Below the pieces are notes generated by a model. It saw only the letters and a program-made list of their open reading frames with translations. It was not told the DNA's origin and searched no databases. This document shows positions 9,141 through 19,484 of a stretch of 64,000 nt of DNA, one piece after another. This stretch comes from Paramyrothecium sp. XJ0827 (Eukaryota > Ascomycota > Sordariomycetes > Hypocreales > Stachybotryaceae). Location of the stretch: contig JAJFPB010000002.1 in NCBI GenBank assembly GCA_020881915.1, positions 682,001-746,000 on the forward strand, in the 5' to 3' direction. The translations under genes and the position numbers were made by a program. Numbering within the stretch: the first letter of the stretch is position 1; the number at the start of each line of letters is the position of its first letter.

Positions 9141-12100
9141 ATGGCGGTCTCAAGGCTCACGCTATTGCTGGCCTTGCTGGCGGCACAATGGAGCCTTGTG
9201 TTGTCGGCCAATACGACTCGTGGCTCAAACGATACCATCGAGCTCACTTACGACCCACGGGTAAGTCAGATTACTCTTGGCTAGGCCAGAACGCATTGCT
9301 GATGTTTCGCTTGATAGCCTGCGCCGGCATATATGGTTGACAATCAGCGCAACTACTACAAGTCTGCGCCCGACAAAGGAACGCAGAATGGTCCGGTGTG
9401 GGCCTACTCGGGTAGCCTGGATAAGTACTTGGCCAACCTTCGAAAGGGGAGAGTGCTCCGTGGTGGCTTTGACGATTCCAACGGGACGAAGCTCACTAGC
9501 TTCGAGCCCTCGGATAACCAAAAGCGTCAGTCTTCTGAGTTTTGGCTCAAGAATCTGGGACCCCTGGGAATTGTAAGTCGGCCATTTGCGTCAAGGAGCT
9601 AGGGCTGGACAGCTACTGACGGGAACTACAGCAACCGCACGCTGGCGGGGGAGACTACCAGTTCTTCCGGAATGTCGTTGACGACTTTGGCGCCGACAAC
9701 AAGGGAAACTCAGACACGGCCGAGGCGCTCAACGCCGCTTCGGCCAGCTGGAACAAGAACTCGGTCGGCAGCGACAAGACCCGATGCGGCGAGAAGTGCG
9801 GCAACACCTTCTCGCAGGGCGCCGTCGTCTTCTTCCCCGGCGGCACCTACAAGATCTGCTCCCCCGTGATCCAGTACTACTACACACAGTTCGTGGGCGA
9901 CCCCAACGACATGCCCATCATCAAGGGCTGCGACACGTTTGCGGGCATCGCCTTGTTCGACGTGGACCCCTATGTTCCCGGCGGATCGGGGCGGCAGTGG
10001 TACATCAACCAGAACCAGTTCTTCCGCCAGATCCGCAACTTCAGGTTCGACCTGAGAGAGATGCCCGAGTCGACGGCCGAGCACGACCAGGACCTGGTGC
10101 CCACAGGCATCCACTGGCAGGTGTCGCAGGCCACGTCGCTGCAGAACCTCAGGTTCGACATGCCCACCACCAGGACCACGACCGCCGTCGGCATCTTCAC
10201 CGAGAACGGCAGTGGCGGCTTCGTGTCTGACCTCGAGTTCAACGGGGGCAATATTGGCTGGCGCGCGGGTTCGCAGCAATACACGGCGCGTAACCTGGTA
10301 TTTAACAACTGCAACACTGCTGTGCAGATGGTCTGGGACTGGGGCTGGAACTGGCAGCAGATCACGGTCAAGGGCGGGTCCATCGCCTTCAACATATCAG
10401 GGGTTGGTGGCGATACTGGCCAGGGCATCGGCAGTGTATCCATTATTGACTCTACCATCAGCGATGTTGATACCGGCGTCCTGACCAACAATCTTCCGCA
10501 GTCGCCCAATATCGTCCTAGATAACACTGAGTTCAAGAATGTGGCCAACCCAGTGAGGGCAGCCGGCGGAGGCACTCTATTGTCCGGAAACTCGGAGCTG
10601 TGGGCCACGGGCAAACGCTACGACGGCGACAAGGGCTCGACACAGACTGGCGATGTCAAGGCCCCGGCAAGGGGGAAGGGCCTAAACGATGCCAACGGCA
10701 ACCTCTACGTGCGCTCACGGCCGCAGTACGAGACGCTCGGTGCCGGCTCGTTCCTGATAGCCACCACGGACGGCGGGTGCAAAAACGACGCCACGGGCGA
10801 CCAAGCATCCTGCATTAACAGCTTCCTCCGAAAAGCTCTCGACCAAAAGAAGATTGCCTACTTCCCCGCTGGAGTCTACGCAGTCGGCTCCACTGTTAAC
10901 ATCCCGACTGGCTCTGTTGTGCAGGGCACCCTGTGGTCGCAGATATTAGGATCAGGTTTCTATTTTAGCGATATGAAGAACCCCAAAATTATGGTCCAGG
11001 TCGGCAACAAGGGTGACATTGGCAGCATGGAGATCACCGAGATGATGTTCTCAGTACGTGGTGCCACGGCCGGCGCCATCATGATGGAGTGGAACGTCGC
11101 AGCCTCCAAGCAGGGAGCGGCTGCCATGTGGGTACGTCTATAGCTCTTCACGCTCTTTCATCAGCAAGGAGCCAGCTAACCCCAGCTCTAGGACTCGCAC
11201 TTTCGAGTCGGCGGCGCCATAGGTACCGACCTAGATCTGAGCAAGTGTCCCAAGTTCAGCAACAATGCCGACTGCATCGCTGCCTCGCTCATGTTCCGCG
11301 TGACGCGACAGGCAAACGGGTACTTTGAGAACGTGTGGGCGTGGGTGAGCGATCACGACAATGACAAGTCCATCTTCAACAAGCCCGACTCGAGCTCCAC
11401 TCAAATCTCCATCTTTGGAGCCCGCGGCATGCTGATTGAGTCCGAAGGCCCTTCGTGGTTCTACGGCGGCGGCTCCGAGCACTCTGTTCTGTACAACTAC
11501 CTGATCAGCGGGGCCAAGAGCCTATATATCGGCCACTTTCAGACCGAGTCGCCCTACTTTCAGCCCAAGCCCAGGCCCCCGGAGCCGTTCCGCGCGGCGG
11601 CCAAGTTCCCTCACGACCCTGACTTCAGCGAGTGTGAGATCACGGCCGAGGTATGGGATGATCGCTGCAACTATGCCTGGGGCATGCAGATTATCAATTC
11701 CAAGGACGTCATGATCCACTCTGCAGGCCTGTATAGCTTCTTCAACGAGTATTATCAGGATTGTATCCCCACCAATAACTGCCAGGACCGCATTCTTGAG
11801 GTCAAAGGCTCGACTGGAGTCGTCATCTTCAACTTGTTTACGGTAGCTACGATCAACATAGCTAGTGGCATCGACGATACCGAGATCCCTCAGTCAGATA
11901 ATCAGCGCGGTTTCACCACAGAGGTCAGCGTATGGGTACCGTTTCCCGGGGACGACAATGTTGACATCGTGTGGGTTGACACGGAAGTGTGGGATAAGCC
12001 TACAGTGAGCTGCCCGGGCAAGTCTTGTATGATCATTATCCCTACCAGGTCGCTGGGATCATCTACCACCATCCGCCCCAGTAGTTACATAACCTCGCTG

Positions 12101-14098
12101 GAGTTTGGAGGCTTCTCCGGCACCACCATCGGCGGTGTTGCAACGACCATCTTCGTTACCACAACTACAACCTTAACCCTTTCGGTTCCTTCCATTGTTA
12201 CCGACGGCATTGCCTACTCCAACGTTAACATAACGACTTCGGGAGTAGCGCCTATTACTATCTACCCCAGCGTAGATATCTCGCCCGTTGTTGTAACATT
12301 GCCAGATGGGCAGGGCAGCTCGACTCGTAGAACCCTCACCCTCCCGCCTTGGCCCCAGATCGACGGTGGTACGGGCGTTAGCTTCACGGATCCGGCCACT
12401 TTGCCCTCAGATAGCGGCTCGGGCCTTCCAACCAGCACCACATACTTCACTCCTATAAGCAGCCGCATTACCGTGAACGGCGCCACGGTGACGACTGTGA
12501 CATTCCCGGGCTCAAGTGCATGGATTACTATCCAGTGTCCTGCCGAGACATCCATCGTCTTTGCGACGCCGGCAATAGCTATTGGCACGACGTGTACCGA
12601 TGAGGCTGACCGCACCTTGAACTTTGCATGCCCAACGACTCGGGTTCTCACTTACCTTGGTCCTGCCACCGCCGTGGCTACCGTCGACTGTTCCCTGGTG
12701 ACAGCCTGGAAGACAGGGTCTGAACCTACCAGCAGTGAGCTTCCCGTCTTCACTCGCTGGCCTTCGTATGGAAGGATCGAGCCCGAGGAGGAGGAGAGAG
12801 ATGAGCCCGAAGGCGACGACGACGGCGTCCACGTGCCCTGTGCGTCCTGGTTCTTCTTCTTCTGCATTTCGTGGGGACAGACGCGCATCCGGTCCTGGTA
12901 CTGGATCCTGCCACCAGGTATTTACGGGCCAGGACCGCCTCCCGTCGGCCTTCTCAAGCTCCCGCCCGGCATCAATATCCGCGGAAATCTGCCCAACTGG
13001 CCTAAGATCACCATCGGGCCGGACCACCGGCTCACAACGGACAGGGAGCCTGAGTGTGAGAAGAAGACGGCTGAGGCCTGCACGACGACGCACTTTGTGT
13101 CTGAGGGCGTGACGACGTCGTCGACGACGCTATGCGAGACCGTCACCGGTTGCTCCATCACCCTGTCAGAAGAGAACACGGACGTCATCGACGGCCAGAC
13201 GGCGGCGCCTATTGGCGACTGGAACGCCGAGGCCTGGGACACCGGGACGATGGGTGCCGAGTTCACGAACTCGGTGTTCGCAGCGGCCGAGTCGCGACTC
13301 AAGCGCGAGAAGGGCAGTGCGGGAGGGACGACCATCTCCTTCACCTCGGGCCCCACGGCCGGTCCGTCGTGCGCCGGCGGATCGACGGCGTGCGGCGGCA
13401 CCATCTGCTCGGGCTACTGGTGCGATCCCACGCCCACCGGGCCGCCGCCGGGGTTCCACGACCCCAAGGACCCCAACTCGGATGACTACACGGCGTCCAC
13501 GACCAGTATCGGCGAGACGACTTCCACTACGTCCAAGCCTCCCAGCCAGCCGACAACGCCCCTGACGCGCGGCCCCATTATCTGCTTCAGCGAGTCCGAC
13601 TTCCCGGGCCACGCCGACATCAACCCGGGAGACCAGGACAACTTCTCCAATGACTTCAGCAACCTGCGCGGGGATGTCGCTGACGACTCCATCGGGCCCG
13701 GCTCGGCGCCGTGGGAGCTCCGCAAGAAGGACGGCGACGACATCAACTACTACTTCAAGGCCGAGTGGGTTCAGGGCTGCGTCACCACGGTGGAGAAGCA
13801 GAGCTTCGGCTTCCCGCTCGGGTCACCTAGCCTCATTACCGCGTACCTGCTGGTCCGCGAGAACTTTACCAAGTGTGAGTAGCATGGTTCTCGGTATCTC
13901 GGCGCAAAGAAAGTCAGCTAACAGGCCCTTTTAGGTAACAACGGCGGTGTCGGCGGAACATGTCAGGTCGGCTGCCTCAAGTACACATTCGAGGGTGGCC
14001 GCGGTGACCCGCCGTCTGACGAATGTGACGACTTTGACTGCCGAGCTTGCGGCGCGCCGTTTGAGGACCCGAAATGTCAGGAGTGTTGTCGAGGTTGA
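9141..14098 (+). CDS. Large secreted GH55-like beta-1,3-glucanase with long C-terminal extension
   Basis: Five exons (9141-9260, 9318-9572, 9632-11131, 11192-13874, 13935-14098), all GT-AG and in frame, 1573 aa. The signal peptide is residues 1-23 (LLLALLAAQWSLVLSA). Residues of about 125-800 match the double beta-helix of GH55 exo-beta-1,3-glucanases: QFFRNVVDDFGADNKG, GAVVFFPGGTYKICSP, NQFFRQIRNFRFDL and NLVFNNCNTAVQMVWDWGW. A second helix follows, with SCINSFLRKALDQKKIAYFPAGVY, GSGFYFSD and YNYLISGAKSLYIGHFQTE. The remaining 750 or so residues are Thr/Ser/Pro-rich linkers, then a region starting ICFSESDFPGHADINPGD, then a Cys-rich end (CRACGAPFEDPKCQECC). Usual GH55 proteins are roughly 750-950 aa. 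The likely role is cleavage of cell-wall or callose beta-glucan outside the cell. Confidence 0.88.
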
Positions 14099-16177
14099 GC
14101 CTCTCTGCTAAGGAGAAGAGGGACGCGAATATGCCGTCAACCTGCACTTGTTGTGTAAATTGTAGACTGTCTCACCAAGAGTATCATAACTATATCTGCA
14201 TTAGGCGGTCAAGAAACATCTTAATCGTTAGATTTGCATCCATTGTTGATGAATAACAGGGGCTATTTATAGAACTCTAGATCGACAGGAGCAAATATAC
14301 CAAAGATAAATAAATAGGCCAGATGGTATTATATCGGTGAATAATATAATCAAGATGGTCAGCAATAAGCGGATAAGTAATAACCAGACGCAGTATGCGG
14401 CGGTAATGGATCCGAAGCAGGGAGCAGTTATCTGGAGAGCTGTGTACTTGGTCGACACTCAGTGAATGCCTGTTCAGGAGCGGGACTGCCAACTACTCGG
14501 CAAATGTCTCAATAATCACAAGGGCACAATCGAAGAGGTATAGGAACGGTAGCCCAAGCAGCTTTGCAAGTGCTGTTAAGGAAAAGAAATGTAGAATATG
14601 CCGGGCAGGTGATGAGTATATCTTTATCCTGTTAGTGTAGAGAAACGTTGTACAATGATACTGAATCAACTCTGCCACCTGCAAATGGCTCTCAGTGCAC
14701 ATTTTTCTTTTCTCATTGACTTTGGATTTTCTCCGCATCACACAGTAAGGACTTGAACCCTCCGTATCTGGGTCTGTAGCTTAGAGGCGTCGGCCAGAAT
14801 TGCCGAAACTTGGTATGGATCTCGGTTCTGAGCATTTTGGTTGGTAAGACCAGTGCCTAAGACTATTTGGGTAAGCTGGAAGACAAAAATTGATAAAGGA
14901 AAAGGTGCAAGTTATGAATGCTCTGCGGTGCGACAATCTAATGTGAAAAGGCGCCGTTATCGTGGATTCACCGACTCTGGTCTCATACCAGGGTTCACGG
15001 TCAGCACAGTCAGTACCGGAATGTTGTAGCAATGGTCAAGCATATCTGAATATTTGAATTGTCTGGATAAAGTCTCATTAGATGACTCTTCATCGTAGGC
15101 CGTATTTTGCCATCCCAGTGGACCTTGTCGATTCTTGCTCTCCGAATTGCCTACACCCCCCACAGCTATGACTCTCCTGCTATCCCGACATACAGCTAAC
15201 TAATGGGAGAAAGAACAAAAATAAGACTCCAAAGCTGGACAAACCAGGCTGAAAAACATCCACTAGGGACATTGATAGCTAATAGGGTTACATCTGCATC
15301 GCGGCATTCATGTGATGGCAAGTCTGTTGCTCCACCCTTCCTTAAACAGGTTGCGTGAACAATCCAGTTTCAGGGATCCTACCGTTCATGACCTCTTACA
15401 AAATCATTCTCATATGCTAACAACTAGAGCTTCAAGAGGACTTGAACGGGCATTCTCTCCGGCTCGCCCATCAATCCTTCTGCTAGCGACTTATCATTAT
15501 GACGTATTAAGGTAGACAATGATGGCTTGCTAGGCTGCCTATTGGACGAAGCCACCATGGCGGACAATGGATTGACCTCGGCAATCAAAAGGTTGACAGT
15601 CTAGGCGAACTTCACGACGCCAAGGCTGTCTGCCCAGAGCACTCTGCAGAGGGCCAGAGAGTAATTGAGGGAGCCCAATGCGCAGCAAGGCAGTAGTGTC
15701 ATTGGCCAAAAGTTATTAATAGAGAGAGAAGCTGAAAAATCCCAAATACCGGGAAGAGTAGGTTGTTATCAGCGATCTAGACCGGGTCGGACAAGCTCAA
15801 AGCCATACTAAGAACGGCTACTACCGTGCATTAAGAGCATTAAGAGGCATAACTGCCGCCACGAAATGTGCTAGAATGAGATCTAATAGGCCCAATCTGT
15901 GGCTGAGCCGGTAAGCTTTTGCACCATTAACGTTGTATCTATGAAGGACAGTCACAAGTTTACATCTCTTCCCACTCAACGTTGGTGGCTGAGAAGCTAA
16001 CGTCCTGCCAATTATAACCTTACTTTTATGACGGGATTGTCAGCCTTATTACTCTGCCGTCTCCCCCATTCTTCCACTCTGACTGTTCTCTCTCCTCATG
16101 GTGATTGCTTTTCATCGTCAGGGCTTTGCTGGCGTACCTCTAGTGAACGTCTCCCCCCCATTACATCTATTGGCCGG
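14099..16177. other. Long intergenic region
   Basis: Only short ORFs are present. Two stretches (about 14745-14765 and 15425-15445) contain GGACTTGAAC words like the reverse complement of a tRNA T-arm, but neither has a matching acceptor or anticodon stem. The last few hundred bases are probably promoter and leader of the Gln/Ala-rich gene. Confidence 0.45.
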
Positions 16178-17086
16178 ATGGAAACCAAGATAAGCAACCA
16201 ACAATACCTGCCTACAACCATGGCCAGCCCAACGGAACAGGGCGTGCCACCCTGGCCAGACCCGGCGCAGCAATTCTACGGGTCTCAGCAGCAGCAGTTT
16301 CCAAGACGTAACAGCGGCGGCTTGATGAGGACAATTGGACGGGGCCTCAAGAAAATCGACCAGGCCCTTGGCGATGCGGTGGTTGATGCCCGCGCTCAAG
16401 CCCAGGCCCAAGCGCAGCTGTACCAGGCAATCCGAAAACAGGGCGTTGCCGCACAGCAACCTCAAGGCCAGCCCGCGGGAGGAGGCTTCGGCGCCGCCTT
16501 CGGGCAGTACGCCCCGGCTGTTCAGTTCCAGCAGCAGGCTCAGGCCCAGGCTCAAGCTCAATCTCCGATTCATTCTCAGGCTCAGGCTCAGTCTCCGGCC
16601 ATATCTCCGGTTCAGTCTCAGGCTCAGGCTCAATCTCCGGCTCCGGCTCAAGCTCAAGCTCCATCCCCGAGCCAGGCCCAGCCTCGAGCCCAGCCTCAGC
16701 CCGAGTGCGAGCCGCAGGAAGGTTCACTGGACTGGATGAAGCTGCAAGGCCGCAAGGCAGACCAGCTGGTCGCCGAATACAACGCCCTTATTGCCTCGGG
16801 CGAGCCCCCCGACAGTCCTCGGGCCAAGGAATTAGAGCAGCGCCGGGATACGGCCGTCGCCTTCGCCACCCGGCTGCTCCAACAATACGGGCAAAACTGC
16901 ATGGCCCAGATGCAGGCCGACCGGGAATACTGGCAGACGGCCAGACAACTGCAGACCCAAGCCCATATGGGCACTATGGCGGGAATCGCCAGTCTTACTG
17001 CTGGCCCGTACCGCAATCGAAGCCACAGCTACTTCGGTGACAGCTCTTACTACTCCGATAACCCGAATGACTGGACTTACCTTTGA
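16178..17086 (+). CDS. Gln/Ala-rich low-complexity protein
   Basis: Single exon, 302 aa from the ATG at 16178 (or 288 aa from 16220). An upstream in-frame ATG at 16028 would add 50 residues lacking conserved character. After a basic segment (RRNSGGLMRTIGRGLKKIDQ), residues of about 70-180 consist of QA, QAQAQSP and APAQAQ repeats. Then comes a charged helical part (MKLQGRKADQLVAEYNALI, ELEQRRDTAVAFATRLLQQY) with coiled-coil potential, and a Ser/Tyr-rich tail (SHSYFGDSSYYSDNPNDWTYL). There is no signal peptide or recognised domain. The repeat is encoded by CAGGCT/CAAGCT-type hexamers, prone to length change. Function is unknown; a scaffold or aggregation-prone protein is possible. Confidence 0.65.
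   Translation: METKISNQQYLPTTMASPTEQGVPPWPDPAQQFYGSQQQQFPRRNSGGLMRTIGRGLKKIDQALGDAVVDARAQAQAQAQLYQAIRKQGVAAQQPQGQPAGGGFGAAFGQYAPAVQFQQQAQAQAQAQSPIHSQAQAQSPAISPVQSQAQAQSPAPAQAQAPSPSQAQPRAQPQPECEPQEGSLDWMKLQGRKADQLVAEYNALIASGEPPDSPRAKELEQRRDTAVAFATRLLQQYGQNCMAQMQADREYWQTARQLQTQAHMGTMAGIASLTAGPYRNRSHSYFGDSSYYSDNPNDWTYL
16535..16702 (+). repeat. Coding hexanucleotide-type repeat (Gln-Ala / Gln-Ser-Pro)
   Basis: Imperfect repeats of CAGGCT/CAAGCT/CAGTCT, with interspersed TCTCCG, encode the QA-rich part of the surrounding protein. Confidence 0.8.
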
Positions 17087-18109
17087 TGCTGGGAAGTGGC
17101 TGCTATTATGAATCCGGACGGAAAACAAAAAGGTTGTTTAATGATGCTTGGCAGAGCTTTATTCAACCTTTTCCTGTCTCTTACGTCATGCTTCAAATAG
17201 GATTGAAAGGAGGATCTCCAAGCCATGTTATGAAATTCGGCTTCATGCGGAAGAGGCAGGGCTCGATGTTATTGATCTATGCATGCCGGAAAACGCTGAC
17301 GATGAGAATGAGTACCTTTTCCAATTGAAATCATATTCCTAGGATGTACAGGGGATTCTGCGAAACTCGGCACCCGTTGGGCTTTCTCCTTGTCGAACAC
17401 ACGTTTCGTAGACGTGGTAAATAACCTAATTCTGCCTGCAAAGAATGCAGAACACGTGTCTGATAGGACCTCTGGATTATAGCGTTAGCTACGCCAGATG
17501 GCAAAGACACAGACAGGATCAGCATTAGAATGCCCGACTCTTCCTATTCTCCGTCCCGGATGGCGTCTTCCCCGACAGACATTCGCCCCCGAATGAAAAT
17601 CTTTGAGGGACGGGTAATCATTGCAACTATCTCGGAAAGCGGGTCCTAGGTGATGCTTACTGTGAGTCGAACTTGTCTTCGTGGTCATGGCCAGACTCAA
17701 GGCCATCATGACAGTGAAGAGAGGCCCAGTGTTTGTTGTTGTTGGGGGCTCATACGACATGCAAATATTTCCAGGCTTTCGCTGGGGATCCTGCTTTACA
17801 TGTTGAATAAATTATAGTCACCGCTTAATGATACATTGAAGGTTTTGTTCCAATACTGGATAGTGGCAGTTGCGGCCCGCTGTTGGGAACAATCGTCATA
17901 CTCACCTGCACTCTCATGTTATAGCCCATGCTACCTATAAATCCGAATCCATGCCCCAGCTTCTGCATAACCCCCCTTGCGGCTGAAGGCGGAGAATGAC
18001 AAATCGTCTGACAGCCCCTCTCGCTAATATCGACTGGGACCTATATCTTGGCTCACCGATAGTTTGGCCCAGCGACTGGAAAACCGCCTTGCTTCCGCAA
18101 TTATTCGCC
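17087..18109. other. Intergenic region
   Basis: No supported gene. A TATAAAT element at 17936-17942 lies 174 bp before the next start codon. Confidence 0.5.
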
Positions 18110-19484
18110 ATGGTTCGTTGGATTCCCAGACCGACCAATTTGGCCCTCGCCAGTCTCGTTGCATCGATTTGTGTTGCTGCCACTGCGACCCGTGATTGCC
18201 TCGGAGCGAATGCAATTCACCCTCTTTGCCAGTCGAATGAGACGCCATACATCCGTGACTTCTTCTACGTTGGGGGTCGCAACATAGAAACGGCGACCGG
18301 TAATGTGACGGTGGATCAGATTTACGTCGAAAAGCTCGTGCCCGCTCGTGCTACGCAGAAGAAAACATCCCTCGTTTTCTTCCACGGAGGAGGAACTTCG
18401 GCAGTGAGTTGGCTGAACACACCTGATAATAGGTACGGATAACTGCCGAAGTATACTGAGTTCCAACTGATCAGATGCAGGAAAGGCTGGGCGTCCTACT
18501 TCGTCGCTCAGGGGCATCCTGTGTATCTAGTCGACGCATACTCTGGCGCGCGCAGCGCTGCGAACGACTTTTCCTCCTACGTCTTCGCAACTGGAATATC
18601 CAGCGAGAATGCAGAAGCGGGATTCACCGGGCCATTTGAAAAGCACACGCAATGGCCAGGCACAGGCCTGGCACACAACAATGATTTAGTGTTTGAGGCG
18701 TTCGTGAAGGCGCTCATACCGTGGACGTTGAGCTTTGCGGCTCAGGAACTGGCCATGCGCTCTTCAGGGTGTGAGCTGCTATCTCTCATCACACAGACCA
18801 AGGCAGGAAGGAAACGCGACAAGGTCGTGCTGATATCACACTCTCTTGGATCCTTCTACCCGATTCTGCTATCCAACGATTGCCCCGAGCTCATCAAGGG
18901 CAGCATCAACTTGGAGCCGGCCACAATTCCCTTCTGGCGGTACAACTTGGGCAGCGTAGGTGGAGTGCCCCAAAGCCCGTGGGGTCTGACATTCTCCAAG
19001 CTTTCGTATGACCCACCAGCGGGGAATGCCTCCGGTAAGAACTACTTGACTCATTATTTCAAAATGTTTTAGACAGCATGAAGATCCGGAGCACGTGCCA
19101 GCTGAGGTCATTGAAAAGCTTTTTTCTCTAACGGCATTCCATCTCATTTTGCGACCAAAAATGTAGGCTGACTCTTACGCAGAGCTCGTCACAGAAGTCG
19201 TCGGCGTTGATACGGTCGAGCGCCGAGAGTGCCACCAACAACGCGAGCCTGCCCGCAAATTACCGAACATCTCTGGTGTGCCATACTTGGCAATTTCGGG
19301 GGAAGCAAGCTATTTCAATGCGCACGGCCACTGCATCATGAATTACTTGCGCCAAGTTGGTGGGACCCCGGAGTGGATTCGGCTTGCTGATATAGGCATC
19401 AGAGGGAACGGGCATTTCATGCATCTGGAATTAAATAATCTTGAGATTGCCAGAGTGGTTGAGAATTGGATCTCGAGGGTCTAG
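18110..19484 (+). CDS. Secreted alpha/beta-hydrolase (esterase/lipase-like)
   Basis: Three exons (18110-18432, 18481-19034, 19183-19484; introns of 48 and 148 bp), 392 aa. The signal peptide covers about residues 1-24 (LALASLVASICVAATATR). Hydrolase marks in order are the oxyanion loop VFFHGGGTSAVSWLN, the substrate-cap region, a nucleophile elbow SHSLG (Ser near 229), the GEAS strand end expected near the acid residue, and GNGHFMHLELNN with the probable catalytic His. The second splice was chosen because it restores PPAGNAS-ELVTEVVGVDT and avoids stops. The nearer acceptor at 19166 also gives an open frame downstream but does not match phase. Related fungal proteins are annotated as secreted carboxylesterases or lipases; the substrate cannot be read from sequence. 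Confidence 0.85.

Noticed and set aside
14741..14830. Possible tRNA on the minus strand (GGAGGGTTCAAGTCC T-arm-like word)
   Set aside because: The T-stem has a mismatch, no matching acceptor stem is found, and the would-be anticodon loop lacks the invariant T.
15415..15485. Second T-arm-like word (CGTTCAAGTCC, minus strand)
   Set aside because: No cloverleaf can be drawn around it.
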